A stretch of DNA of 64,000 nucleotides from Ashinkailepas kermadecensis (taxonomy: Eukaryota; Arthropoda; Thecostraca; Neolepadidae), in the NCBI GenBank assembly GCA_034440615.1, contig JAOTOM010005145.1, forward strand, positions 1 to 64,000, read 5' to 3'. Each line of letters opens with the position of its first letter. Position 1 is the stretch's first letter. Shown here piece after piece: positions 46,490-57,605 of the stretch. A program made the translations under genes and the position numbers. The notes beneath the pieces were generated by a model. That model searched no databases. It saw only the letters and a program-made list of their open reading frames with translations, and was not told the origin of the DNA.

Positions 46490-46945
46490 GGGCGCCGTGC
46501 AGCACTCTCCGGACGGGACCTGTGTGTGCTGACCTGATCTGACCTGTTCCTTACAGAGCGTGTGTCGGGGCTCCGTACAGCACTCCCCGGACGGGACCTG
46601 TGTGTGCTGACCTGACCTAACGCCTACATAGGGTATTCCGGAGCGCCGTGCAGTACTACCTGAACGGGACCTGTGTGTGCTGACCTGACCTGACCTCTAC
46701 AGAGGGTGCCCTGGGCGCCGTGCAGTATTACCTGGACGGAGTCTGTGTGTGCTGACCTGACCTGACCCCTACAGAGGGTATTCCGGAGCGCCGTGCAGTA
46801 CTACCTGGACGGGACCTGTGTGTGCTGACCTGACCTAACCCCTACAGAGGGTGTCCCGGGGCGCCGTGCAGTACTACCTGGACGGGACCTGTGTGTGCTG
46901 ACCTGACCTGACCCCTACAGAGGGTGTCCCGGGGCGCCGTGCAGT
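46490..46945 (+). repeat. 73-bp tandem repeat of the exon G acceptor and exon start
   Basis: The CAGTACTACC mark lies at 46,651, 46,723 (CAGTATTACC), 46,796, 46,869 and finally 46,942 in the true exon. Earlier, more diverged copies are at 46,578 and 46,500 (CAGCACTC.CC). Each unit has a TGACCTGACCCCTACAG acceptor followed by AGGGTGTCCCGGGGCGCCGT, the first bases of exon G. Six decoy acceptors therefore precede the real one. Confidence 0.95.
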
Positions 46946-47033
46946 ACTACCTGGACGGAGCCCACACGACCGGCTCAGTGGATCTGGCACTGCGCTGGTT
47001 CCAGACCCAGGCTCCATTGGACGCACCGGCTGG
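46921..47033 (+). CDS. FPGS: FPGS exon G
   Basis: Encodes RVSRGAVQYYLDGAHTTGS and ends WFQTQAPLDAPAG. The 'YLDGAHT' block is the FPGS signature for the glutamate-ligating C-terminal domain. I chose the last of seven similar acceptors (CCCCTACAG ending 46,920) because only this copy continues into GGAGCCCACACGACC, the YLDGAHT codons; the decoys diverge after ACCTGGACGG. Phase 0 in, 2 out; donor GG/GTAAGC follows 47,033. The split Gly is completed in exon H. Confidence 0.93.
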
Positions 47034-48100
47034 GTAAGCGCCTGGGACCCAGCCATTGTCTCGTCTCCCAGCCGGGTTCGCCTATTGCCGTACAGCATTG
47101 AGTCTGTGAGACGTCCCCAGCCCTGGTGATTCTGTTGAAGGATGAAGAAGGCAGCAGGCGCTCCAGTAAACCTGCTAGGAATCCCGTTCGCGCACGTTGA
47201 TCGAAGTAAGTAGTGGTTACACTGTATGAAGTGATCGGGGAAGGGTGAGGTGCATGTGTGAACGTGAATACTTGGAAGTGTTTCTGGTGATGGCTCCCTG
47301 GTACTCCGTGTGACATCGGGAGAAATTCCTTGGAGCCAGTCCACATAGGAGGGCAGTGTTCTCTGAAGTGCATAATACGACACCCTTGGTTGGTATCAGA
47401 CATGTACCAGAATCCCGAACTAGAATCTTTTGAATCTTCCGCACACCTAGTGCTTGGAATCTGGATTCATTTGAATATGTTGACAATGTTGCCAACGCTG
47501 AATCTTGAATCTTCTGTTCACTCTTCAAATCATACTGTTTTGAATGTTGAACCTTTGGAATCTTTCGACAAGTCACCAACTTTAAATCTTGATTCATACG
47601 CAAACACCACATTTGGGATCTTGCATCTTTCGGTAAGGTTGCCAACTTGGAATATTTATTATTTTGAATATTTCACAAACCTTCTCATTTGGAATGTTGA
47701 CTCCTTAATTCTTCTGAAAAGTTACCAGCTTTGAAATTGGAATCTTCGGAATAGTGTGATTCAATAGATTCGGAAGTAAATATTCATCCCAAGATGCATA
47801 TTTTAGGATTCTGACACATATCTGGTTGGTACATCAAACAATTTGGATATAGGGTACTTGTGATTTCGGAATATCATCAGCCCCCACCAGAATACCATCA
47901 GCCCTACCGAAATATCATCAGCCCCCACCAGAATATCATCAGTCCTACCGGAATATCATCAGTTCTGTCGAAATATCATCAGCCATACAGTTGCATGCAT
48001 GCCGTTAATTTGTTGATCGTGGATACTGCTGATACAGTGCATACCTGACGAGCGGACGTTGATCATTGGTATGTGACTCATGGTGGCCTCTGCCCCGCAG
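47034..48100 (+). other. FPGS intron G-H with two short-period repeats
   Basis: 47,400-47,770 has loose 'TTGGAATCTT' repeats. 47,868-47,992 is a cleaner 19-21-bp tandem repeat (GAATATCATCAGCCCCCACC and variants) of about six units. No other gene seen. Confidence 0.75.
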
Positions 48101-48243
48101 ACCACCACCCCGCACTGTCCTGCTTTTCTACTCGACGGGCAGTCGTGATCCGAGTTCGTTGTTACCGTCGCTAGCCGCCCAGCCCTGGGACGAGGTCATC
48201 TTCTGTCCAAATGTGGTGCACACCGTGCAGGACGCCTCGTCAG
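48101..48243 (+). CDS. FPGS: FPGS exon H
   Basis: Encodes PPPRTVLLFYSTGSRDPSSL, then WDEVIFCPN and HTVQDASS. This matches the family's 'VLLFN.TGDRDP..LL' and 'FD.AVFCPN' blocks in the C-terminal domain. Acceptor CCCCGCAG ends at 48,100; donor CAG/GTGAGG follows 48,243. Phase 2 in, 1 out (143 nt). Confidence 0.94.
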
Positions 48244-48400
48244 GTGAGGGGTGATCCTGGGACGAGGTCATCTTCTGTCCAAATGTGGTGCACACCGTGC
48301 AGGACGCCTCGTCAGGTGAGGGGTGATCCTGGGACGAGGTCACCTGTCTCACTGTGGTGTACCCCTTGCAGGATGCGTCGTCAGGTGAGGCCCATACCGC
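48187..48400 (+). repeat. 72-bp tandem repeat of the exon H 3' end and donor
   Basis: GGGACGAGGTCATC occurs at 48,187, 48,259 and (as GGGACGAGGTCACC) 48,331. The first two units are identical or nearly so over the exon end CAGGACGCCTCGTCAG and donor GTGAGGGGTGATCC; the third is diverged. Three donor sites in a row follow nearly the same coding sequence. Confidence 0.95.
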
Positions 48401-48566
48401 TATGGGTGGTGTGGGCCTCCTAAGTTGTGCTGCCTGATGACGGCAGCGCAACTTTGTTACGTGTTGGGTATTTTGTAGTTATTGGTTTTTTTTACGACAC
48501 GTCGACCGTTGAGCCATGTAGCGTCGCCAGTCTCTCACGCCGATTGGTCGCGGGCGAAGAGTAGCG

Positions 48567-48637
48567 ACAGGTGAGACTCAAACCCACAACCTTTCGATTG
48601 TGAGACGAGCATCTTACCCCTAGACCACTCGTCCCCT
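48567..48637 (-). repeat. tRNA-like segment, probably SINE-derived
   Basis: On the minus strand: GGGACGAGTGGTCTAGGGGT (A-box-like) and GTGGGTTTGAGTCTCACC (B-box-like). The 3' side does not pair with the GGGACGA start, so the acceptor stem of a tRNA is missing. Confidence 0.5.
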
Positions 48638-48774
48638 GGGTATTTTGTAGATGGATAAGAATTTGATTATATGTTTGAGAACCGATCGGGAATCACCTGG
48701 TGCGCTGAAATGTCTCGAGACGTAGCAGCTTACATTTAAGCCAGCCATTACACTTGGACACAAGCCAAACACTT

Positions 48775-48885
48775 CACAAAATTGGAACGCTGCCGTTTGT
48801 TGTTGCCGACCAAAGTGTGCATGCTTCTGTTTGTTGTCGACCAAAATTGGCACGCTGCGGTGTGTTGCTGCCGACCAGACCAGAC
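48775..48885 (+). repeat. 31-32-bp repeat on the exon I acceptor side
   Basis: Three units of ACGCTGC.GTTTGTTG.TGCCGACCA-type sequence (starting near 48,788, 48,817 and 48,851) lead into the acceptor GCTGCCGACCAG. The units duplicate the pyrimidine tract and branch region and the CCGACCA before the exon. Confidence 0.75.
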
Positions 48886-49054
48886 CAGCCGCCTGCTGAC
48901 GGCCGACACCTGTGAGAGCCGGTTGCGAGCCCACTGCACCGCCTGGCGGCAGCTGGTGCCGCCGCGCTCGTGGTCCAGCGCTCCGCTTCGGCAGCTGCCG
49001 TGTATCAGTGACGCCATCAACGCCATCGAGAGTGACTACGACGGCGCAACACAG
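48879..49054 (+). CDS. FPGS: FPGS exon I
   Basis: Encodes DQTSRLLTADTCESRLRAH, then WRQLVPPRSWSSAPLRQLPC and ISDAINAIESDYDGATQ. It corresponds to the family region ending 'F.CIS.AL..I', just before the C-terminal strand. Acceptor GACCAG ends at 48,878 (another CCAG lies six bases on); donor CAG/GTTAGA follows 49,054. Phase 1 in, 0 out. Confidence 0.88.
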
Positions 49055-49074
49055 GTTAGATAGCTGACCCCTGC

Positions 49075-49445
49075 CGTCTCCTTGTCTGCCGCCATGCTGG
49101 GATCACGCAGGTCAGACGTGTCACACCTCTGTCCCCCTGTTTATCGCCATGTCGATTCCACACCGGATGGAAGTGATCCCCTCTATCAGATCCACACAGG
49201 TCGATGGCGACCTGTGTGGTCCCTTCTCCGTCCCCCTGCCTGTCGCCGTGTTGGGCCCACACCGGATGGAAGTGATCCCCTCTATCAGATCCACACAGGT
49301 CGATGGCGACCTGTGTGGTCCCTTCTCCGTCCCCCTGCCTGTCGCCGTGTTGGGCCCACACAGGTTGGACTGCTGACGTCTCCTGCTAAGCGCCATGTCG
49401 GGTCCACATAGGTCGAACGTGTGACTCCCTCCATCAGATCCACAC
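49075..49445 (+). repeat. About 100-bp tandem repeat downstream of exon I
   Basis: GGATGGAAGTGATCCCCTCT recurs at 49,165 and 49,264, and CTGTGTGGTCCCTTCTCCGT at about 49,211 and 49,311. Partial units lie on either side. It begins about 25 bases after the exon I donor, and its units contain ACACAGGT, resembling the exon end ACACAG/GTTAG. Confidence 0.85.
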
Positions 49446-49799
49446 AGACCCCTCCCGTCCCCCTGCCGGTCAGACATGTAGCTCCGTTTTCCTCCCCGTT
49501 CTATCCTTGCATCAGTTGCCAAGCATGGTCCCTGATTGGGTCATCTGCGTGTCTGCACTTTCCCAGCGCATTGTCTTCTGGCCAGTGTTGGATTTTCACT
49601 TCTCAGTCTTGGACTCAGAGTGTATAATTTTTGGGCTAGCCAAAATATGGAGTGTATAACCTTGAGAAGCACCAAATAATGGAGGGTATAATTTTGGGAT
49701 TTGCCAAAATCTGGTGTATACCCTAGAAACACTAAGTAATGGAGAGTACACATTTCCTCAAATTTAGTGGATGTTTCCTGGGATGAAGAATAAAACACC

Positions 49800-51910
49800 C
49801 TCCAATTATTTTATACTATGTTGCCTAACTCAAAGCCTTTTGGGCATTATTTTGCGCACAACCTGAAAAGTAAGCATTTGCACAGAAAACAAGTGGTTCC
49901 ATCATCTAAGTCACCTTCATAAACATGGTACTCCAAAAAACCTACCAGCCCATAATCTTGCTGTGGTGCTGTTAGCAGCAGTGCCAAGAATCTTGGCAAG
50001 ATTTGTCCACAGCATAGCTGAGAAGTTTGGGTATTATTGCAGTATAAACTAACAACAAGGCAAGTTTTATACACATTTTACTCGTATTATTATGCTTTAA
50101 GGTGGCAACAAGACAAGTTTTTATACACATTTTCCTCCATGAAGCGAGCAAATGAGTTAGGTTTCGTGAGGTTAGGTTAGTTCAGTTTTTTAAGTTGGAA
50201 AATTTTTGGATTCTTTTAAGAATTGATGTTATGTTTTCCTTCAAAAGCAGCTAATGTTAGGTCAGGTTAGGTTTGGTTAGGTTTTTAAATTGTGAAAATT
50301 TTTCAAAGAACAAATTTCTTTGCAGTTTTCTTTTTTTCTCTCTCCAAGGGGAGGTTATGTTAGGTTATGTTGCATATATTTTATTTTTTAAACATTTATT
50401 TGTATGCTATGCTACATAACTCATAGCCCATTCTTGGTGTTATTTTGCTCACAATCTGAAAAGTAAGCATTTGCACAAAAATAGTGCTCCCAACATCTTA
50501 GTCACATTGGTAAACATTGCATTTCAATGAAAATGCCAAGATTTCATAAAACACCTTAAAACACAAATTTACATATTTTACCTCCGTGAAGCATACAAAG
50601 AATAGGTAAAGTTTGGTTAGGTTATGTGGTATATATCGAGATCAAGGTAAAATGTGACTTTTTGAATTTTTTATATTCATATGGGGTATTCGAACGTGGA
50701 AATGATGATGCGACTACTCATTTTCTCCGCAAATATAATCTTTATCTTATAATCTTTTCAGTTGGCAAAGAAATACACTACAAAATCTTCACTCTACAAA
50801 TATAGCATATTGCATATACTGGTTTTCCGGTTAGGTTAGGTTATGTTATGTTAGGTTAGGTTATGTTAGGCTAGGTTAGGTTAGGTGGTAATCTTTACCT
50901 TTCGGCCGACACATACTGTCAAGGTTAGTGATTTGTAAAGAGGTGTACAGTGGGGAACAGTGACGTCACAGGAGTCAGGGAAGTAACTTCACAGGAGTCG
51001 TGTCGGTAAAGATTACCACCTAACCTAGACTAAGATAATGTAGCATAATATACAAAATGTATCATAGCATAATATAATCTAATCTAACCTAACCGGGAAA
51101 TCAGAATCATCCGAAGCACTTGTGACGTCGTGACGTCACTTTCCTGACTCCTGTGACGTCACTGTTCCCCACAGTACACCTCTTTACAAATCACTAACCT
51201 TGGCAGTATGTGTCGGCCGAAAGGTAAAGATTACCGGTTAGGTTAGGTTAGGTGAGATTATATTATGCTATGATACATTTTATATATTATGCTGAAAATG
51301 AGTGACCGCATCATCTTCATCATGTCAGAAAGCATCCATCACAAAAAAAATTAAAAATCACATTTTACCTTGATCTTCATATTTACCCATAGGGTACGAC
51401 TTAAAAGTAATCATTTGCTGTGAAAATGAGTGACTGCATCATCTTCATCATGTCAGAAAGCATACAATTACACCAAAAAAATCCAAAAAATCACATTTTA
51501 CCTTGATCTTGATATTTACCGGTTATGTTAGGTTAGGCTTTGATAGGTTTGATAAAAATGTGGGTAAATTTGTTTTAAAAAAGTTATTTTTGTCTTCAAA
51601 AACATTTCAGGCTATCATATGTTGGGTCTTTCCTTTTGAAATTTGAGAAACAAAATTGTTTGGAAATTTTTAGAAAAATATGTCATGCATGGAAGGTTAC
51701 GGGAGGTGAAGCTGGCTATGCCCCATCTTCTTTTGTTATTGTGAACACTACTTTTTAAGGTATATTAGTAATTACCCAACTTCAAGCCCTTTTTTGGGTG
51801 TTATTTTCCCTTGCAAGTGAAAAGCATGCATTTGCAGAGGAGACGAGTGGTCAAATCATTTTCAGCACATTCATAAACATTGCATTAAAAAAACAAAGTC
51901 CAAGGAATGA
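49800..51910. repeat. Cluster of TTAGG-associated dispersed repeats
   Basis: Copies of the family described near 18 kb begin at about 49,800, 50,400 and 51,740 (plus), each with TGCCTAACTCAAAGCC-like start, AACCTGAAAAGTAAGCA, AGTGGTTCCATCATC and CATTTTACTC..ATGAAG. Related segments with 'ACATTTTACCTTGATCTT' are at 50,640-50,830 and 51,290-51,530. GGTTAGGTTAGG runs lie at 50,832-50,886 and 51,236-51,252. Confidence 0.75.
50885..51238. repeat. 354-bp palindromic foldback within the TTAGG cluster
   Basis: GGTAATCTTTACCTTTCGGC at 50,888 pairs with GCCGAAAGGTAAAGATTACC ending near 51,234. AACCTTAGTG..TTTGTAAAGAGGTGTAC-type sequence and GTGGGGAACAGTGACGTCAC also pair (50,952-50,970 with 51,151-51,171). 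A third partial copy, CGTGTCGGTAAAGATTACCACC, ends the left half at 51,020. Flanks are TTAGG/CCTAA-rich. Non-coding. Confidence 0.88.
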
Positions 51911-53084
51911 GAAACTACAGCACCAGATTTTCTTGTACTTCGCAACCAGACAAAAACCGAAAGAATGGACCCAACCTTATCTCACCTGATCGAAACGCAA
52001 TGGAAGGAAGAAGTAAACACCACGCGGCGGATAAATGCGCAATTGTGGTTAATGGTATTTAGTGCGGCGGATATGGACAATTTGCATAGCCGGCGAGGAA
52101 CTATGACCCAAGGCTATTGAACAGCTATGACCTACAGAAAAGGCTAAAAAATAAATTGTGATAAAATAAATCCCCCGAAAAATTCAAGGAATAATTATTT
52201 TCTTCAATTATCTTAAATCTGTCCTTACTATCTTAACTCTGGGCCACCCAGATTAAATCCACACAGTCAAATTTTATTTTTGCGGAGTTGTAGAATATCT
52301 GTGTCCGAGTGGCATAAACAGTATTTGTGTCACGAATATGTGGCGCTCTGAAACAATGTATGTCATGAAATCAAAAGACACCGAAATTTCTGGTTATCTG
52401 GTGGTCTATTTTGCAACGAAGTCTTAACCGCTTTGGAGAATGTCTTGGACGGATCTGGCTAATTTTCACGCGTAAATTTTACCTGATATCTTTTATTTAG
52501 ATCGGCTGCGATTGCTTCAAAAACCCAGAAATACACCTTTTCTCTTCCGTAAGCGGATGTAGAACATCCCAATCTTTCAGGAAGCATTCAAAGGCTAATT
52601 ATTAATTGATTTTCTTCGGAGTGGTTTAAAAAGCTCCCGAAAGAGTGGGAGCTGGAGAGGCACGATTCACCCCCGGCCAAGAGCCTCTAAATTTCCAATC
52701 CGTCCCAGAGAGTGGTAGTTTTCTTTACTAGCCAGGCGACACATGCAAGCTTCCTTCACTGGAAGAGGGATTACTTCATGTTTTGAATTTGGAAGTCCAG
52801 AGATTATATCGTGTGGCAAATATAAGTAGTTGTGCAGTGCGCTGGTGTTGGGATGTAGGTATTTGGATGATTGATGGACCGGTAGGCGGGAAGTGAGACT
52901 CAAGGCCCTTAAGTGAGAGTAGTAATTGTTGTGGTGTGGTGTCGACCCGTCAGTGGGTGTCATCCTACGTAAGAAATTAGGCTCAATTGAATTGTTCAAA
53001 TTGAATGCCTCTCATTGCCATTGGTGTGGAAGGGTGAACTATGATAATATTGCGATGCCTTACCTATAGATAGATTGCATGGAT

Positions 53085-53220
53085 GTAGGTAGGTTACCTA
53101 GTACGTACCTACCTACTAGGTAGGTACTTGGTGCAAATCTAGGTAGGTAAGTTTTACCTAGGTGCATCTGCATCCACATCAACATGCAAGTGCATATGCA
53201 CCCAGTGGAATACCTACCTA
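53085..53220. repeat. GGTAGGTACCTA-type simple repeat
   Basis: Dense TAGGTAGGT / ACCTACCTA motifs, self-complementary in several registers, like 17,020-17,215. Confidence 0.75.
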
Positions 53221-54769
53221 GGGTCTTCATTAATGGGTGCCCTGTAATGGATGAAGCTTTCTGACTTTGTTCTTGTTTGGACAGAATTGTTTGATTTTTT
53301 TTTAATTTTGAAGGCTGCTGAAAACAATCATTTTCAGCAGACAAATGCTTTGGCATCAAGGGCTAGTCTGCTTATTTTGGTGTCGGAATACATTATTTTT
53401 TACTCCTATGGGTTTGGTGTCACTCCAGTGCACCTAAGCATGTATTCATGCACATTGATTGTGCACTTATGAAGTGTTTCAGGATATTGTTGGGTACACC
53501 CATCCCATTTGACACTGAGTACAATTTTGTTGTTTTTTTATGCCTCCCACCTCATAAAAAAACTGCCATGCCAAAGCATGACTTGCACCTACTGAGATAT
53601 TCGGAAAATCATTCCCTTTATGCCTATCTAGTTGCGAGTTGTGTACTGCCTACTCCAGTTCTCTTTCTAGTTTTGGTCTTGCATTCTTCTGAGCACTTCT
53701 GGTCAGGGAAATTTTGTGAATGGAAAGTAAGTGAATGAAGGCATGTATGTTTGTTTATTCACTTGTACTAGGCAATTACACTTGCACCAGTATACACTTG
53801 ACTTGCACCATTATATGTGTATATATTCACTGTTATGGTCATATGCATAGTGCTCCCAACTTTAGCTTCCATTCTGCTGGTATCCTGTCATTCTTCAACT
53901 CTAACAGGCATCTCATCTTCTGTTCTTTTCCTTGCATTCTCTTTGAATGTTTCTGCAGCCCTGGTGATCAGCTGAAATAACAAATGGACATTATTCTCAA
54001 TAATGTTGCCAAGTTGATGTGTCAAGGACCCAAAATGATCACACAAGATGAAGATTATTAGAACTGGTGGATCTCATTCTCACTACTAGTCAAAGATCAC
54101 CATATATAGTCCATTGAGCGTGGTGCTCTGTGGGCTATGTTAACAATTATCATTATTTGATAGTGACAGAACTAGTTGGGATTTCTTGTTATGCATTAGC
54201 TCTTCATCTGGTAGTTTGGCAGCCCAAGGAGTGGATATTTTTTGGGAGTGTATAATTCTTTGGACAGCCAAATGTCCAAAAATGGCCATTTTTCCAACAC
54301 TGCTTCTGGCCCTCGATGGTGGTCGAGAGATTGCGTTAACTGTCAATCTCCCTTCTCTTCCGTCAGGCGAATAGTCAAATAGATGACACAAATTGTGGGG
54401 GAAAACTATCGGGACTGTCTGAATACGGCACTCCACGAGCATTATTTTGAAACTTTTTACTTCTGCGGTCCACCACGTGATGATCTGTCCGATATTATAT
54501 TCCCCATGTTCTTCCACTGGATATTTCAATGTTCCTGTATGATGTGAGGTAAGCGCACAAATACTAAGCTTTCATAAAAATTATAACATTTATTATTGTA
54601 ATGTTCTTATCCGATGATCCTCATTCCATTGGAGCACATTGTAAAACGAAATTACTCCACACTAACTACTGTCTAAGCAACAGCATATCCCATATACTAT
54701 TCCTTGCTTTCCTACTTGTCCGACTTCAGTTGTAATGGTCGTTTGTTTATTGGCATGACCTCTGGCGGT

Positions 54770-54960
54770 GACCTCAGGTGATGGTGGTCGGCTCTCTGTA
54801 TCTGGTTGGCGGTCTGGCGCACGGCCCTGACCTCTGACCTCTGACCGTGACCTCAGGTGCTGGTGGTCGGCTTCCTGTATCTGGTTAACAGTCTGGTGCA
54901 TGACCCTGACCTTTGGCCGTGACCTCAGGTGCTGGTGGTCGGCTCTCTGTACCTGGTCGG
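54770..54960 (+). repeat. 72-79-bp tandem repeat of the exon J acceptor and start
   Basis: GTGACCTCAGGT sits at 54,768, 54,847 and 54,919, each followed by a version of GCTGGTGGTCGGCTCTCTGT and TGGTTGGCGGTCTG. Only the last continues as an open exon to the stop. The first two are decoy acceptors with copied exon sequence. Confidence 0.95.
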
Positions 54961-55081
54961 CGGCCTGCTGTCGATCATTGACCCGGAGTTGACATCGGTA
55001 GCCCCTCCCACCATACCTCGACCGCTCGTCGACTGTCGACCTGTCAAGCGCCGTCTCGGTACACCCGGCAGAGTCATCTAG
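54929..55081 (+). CDS. FPGS: FPGS exon J (last exon, stop codon)
   Basis: Encodes VLVVGSLYLVGGLLSIIDPE, the 'VLVTGSLHLVGG' C-terminal block of FPGS, followed by a variable tail of about 30 residues ending TPGRVI and the stop TAG at 55,079-55,081. Acceptor GACCTCAG ends at 54,928, phase 0. I chose the third of three near-identical acceptors because the first two lack the downstream codons. The recognised exons A-J encode about 525 residues, near the usual length of the cytosolic enzyme minus a short N-terminus. Confidence 0.94.
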   Translation: MLVVGSLYLVGGLLSIIDPELTSVAPPTIPRPLVDCRPVKRRLGTPGRVI

Positions 55082-55780
55082 TGGCCTTCCGGAGACATTC
55101 CGTATCGATCAGCGTCATCTTTTGAGCGTAGACGACACTAGCAGTACCTTTCGCTGTTGTAATCAGTGGGTGGTGGAGGGAGAACACTTATCCATAATAG
55201 TGTCATCTGGTGGCTACTGGAGACTCTTCGATGCCGCCGTCAGTTCCAGCTGCAGTAAATGACAGTGATTCAACTTGCTGGTGAGAATCTCATCGACGCC
55301 GGTTTACCGGTTGTTGAAGGGCCAGCTGATCTGGTTGAAATGTACAATGCCCTTGCCTTATTAATGTCAGTTGAGCAATATATTTACTTGGTTATCGGAC
55401 GCGCTGCGTTTGTCCACCGTATATTGGAAGTCATGAATTGACTGGTGCTTTCGATCGGAAAAATTAGGCCGCGGATAGCGTTGGTGATGCAGTAGGCGAC
55501 TAGTGGTTTAATTTGTTTGTAGTGGTGGCCAATTCCATATGCATATGATCGTGTGGTACGTGTTTGCATCGGGCTGCGATGTCGCCATCCTGCCGTCTCT
55601 TCATTAACCGTCCGCTGCAGCTGCTGCAAGGTCCCACACCTTGCCCTTGGAAGGGCGGCCGTGAACTGTGACCTAGTACACCATCAGCTCCAGTTGAATG
55701 AGGGGTGGACGAGCTCCTCTCTGACGTCACAGCCGGTGCCCGATCCTGGTGGCGGCACAGGTGTGACTGGTCGCGTTCAC

Positions 55781-55837
55781 CGGTAATGACCAATGCAGTC
55801 GACGCGCCCTGAAGCACAAATCCACCACCACCACCAT
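55781..55837 (+). repeat. Dispersed tail repeat, copy with CCA tail
   Basis: CGGTAATGACCAATGCAGTC, GACGCGCCCTGAAGCAC, then AAATCCACCACCACCACCAT. The A-rich tail of other copies is replaced by CCA repeats. Confidence 0.65.
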
Positions 55838-57375
55838 CACCGGTGACGTGGCCTTGTCAGGGGGTGAGTACCATCCTGCAATGGGCTCTTCACTCTGCGA
55901 CACATTGCAGTTTGTATTCACTTATTATTGATTGTGACTGTTTGGTGATGATAAAATATTGTAGGGAACCTTTTAATTCGACGCATGCATGTCTTCACTC
56001 CTACCATCGAATATTTACGTTCTCAGCTTGATCTTCTTCATGCTTTGTGCTTTTTCGTGGAGTTGTTCCTCGCGCCTTGGGAGTTTTCTTCAAAATGTGC
56101 TTTAGTAGCAATGCAGCTGTTATCAGAGGCAGTTGTTAGCGTCGATGTGAAAACTTCACCAACTGAGTGACCGTTCGAATGGTACTGGCACGGTACCCAA
56201 AAGCCGAGCTTTGTGCGCCCGGCTGTTCGATGTATTCGTTCGTCCCACTCAGCGGCCGTTGATATCGGGATTAGCAAAGTGCTGGCGAAAGTTTTCATGC
56301 CAGTGGTATTAGCCGGTAAAAACTATTCACTGGTGAAGACTTGGCCTGCAGAAGACCACGATGAGCTTGTATCCCAGGTATCCAGAGTACCCCTGGATCT
56401 AGAATCGTAAACCTTTCATGGTCTCATGCACAGGATTGAATGTCTTGACAGCAAATGTTTTGGCCCGGTCCTGATATTAACCAATTCATGCCAGCATCTT
56501 GCCAACCCTGGTTTTAAATGGCTATTGTGCTTACGCTTGGCGGTGCAATATACTTAAGCCCAGTGCGCACTGGATAGGATACTGGTTCGATGCCTCTTTC
56601 CGCCCCCCCCCCTCCCCTCCAACCAGTCGAGTGGTCCCTGTCTGTGGGCTCCGGTTTCGTTTTTAACTCAGTTGACTTGGATTGTCTCCTGAACTGGTGG
56701 CCTTTGGTGTGGTAGGTGGTGCTGATGACTCGAGCTCATCTCTTTTTCCTAAGTGGAATCGTTCACACTCAGTGTGGCACGCCGCACGGAGTGCTTCGCA
56801 AAGTTAGTGAACACACTTGTAAAGCATGTTTGATCGATGGTCAATCAAATTGTTCCTTTAACCCATCTTTTAATCTCCATTGTTTGCGGAGATCCATGCG
56901 ATCGTGCATATTAGGTCACAAATGAGAGCAATTTCCCCCACACCTCGTGACTGGATATCTCTCCTAGATCTGACATGAAATCAACTATGCAATTATAACA
57001 TAAATCCGGTAAGGTGCTCCGGTAAAAGTGTAAACGAAATAATGATGTTGAAAATTCAAACGAATGACATTGTATTTTAGATGATTTGTAAAACGTGCAT
57101 CCAAATATATATGCGTAGGTAGCCAAGCATACTCACCTGTGCATAGAGACGTCCATCACTTCTGTGCATCATGGAAAAGGTCTCGACGATTTGTAATTTG
57201 TCTCGCCGTACGCCGGACGCCCATAGCGTACTTGTCAGTGTATCCTTTTCGTATATTTTGGAAGACACGCAATATAGGGATTCCTATTTAGCAATAACAA
57301 TGTTACGTTATCAGCAAATAATATGGTATAACAGATCACATTGTGATTAATCTTTTTGCCTGAAATTGCTCTAAG

Positions 57376-57605
57376 AGATGTTCGTGTGTCGCAATCCGTA
57401 ACGGTGAGCATAAGCATGATGCTTATGCACTAGGCACTGTTAGAATCGAGGCATGGAGACCTCAAGCACGCATCAAGAGGCATGCTGTCGATGCTTTGGG
57501 GGGGGGGGGGAAGAATGTCTGTTCAGTGTCTGGGAAGTGGCATGTTCCACTCTATTTCAAGAATAATATAGCATTGCTTGAGTGGTTTGATGTTGCAGAG
57601 TAAGC
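57376..57605 (+). repeat. Dispersed repeat, partner of 32,466-32,830
   Basis: Shares TTCGTGTGTCGCAATCCGTA, GGTGAGCATAAGCATGATG and 'AAGTGGCATGTTCCA' with the copy at 32.5 kb, but lacks its tRNA-like insert. It includes a G-run of about 12. Confidence 0.55.

Larger units (their letters stand above)
49055..54928 (+). other. FPGS intron I-J, 5.9 kb
   Basis: Holds the 100-bp repeat at its start, a loose 'GGAGTGTATAATTTTGGG' repeat at 49,617-49,745, the TTAGG-type cluster at 49.8-51.9 kb, a GGTAGGTACCTA patch at 53.09-53.22 kb, and three copies of the exon J start. No additional FPGS exon is needed: exon I joins exon J in phase and in family order. Small frames at 52.6-54.5 kb lack support. Confidence 0.75.

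Noticed and set aside
48567..48637. Possible tRNA gene on the minus strand
   Set aside because: A- and B-box-like sequences are present, but the acceptor stem does not close and there is no convincing anticodon arm.
49121..49522. 133-codon minus-strand repetitive frame
   Set aside because: Antisense of the 100-bp repeat after exon I, with no family similarity.
54140..54529. 129-codon minus-strand frame in the last FPGS intron
   Set aside because: No domain and no supporting signals. Similar-length frames occur by chance in a window this size.
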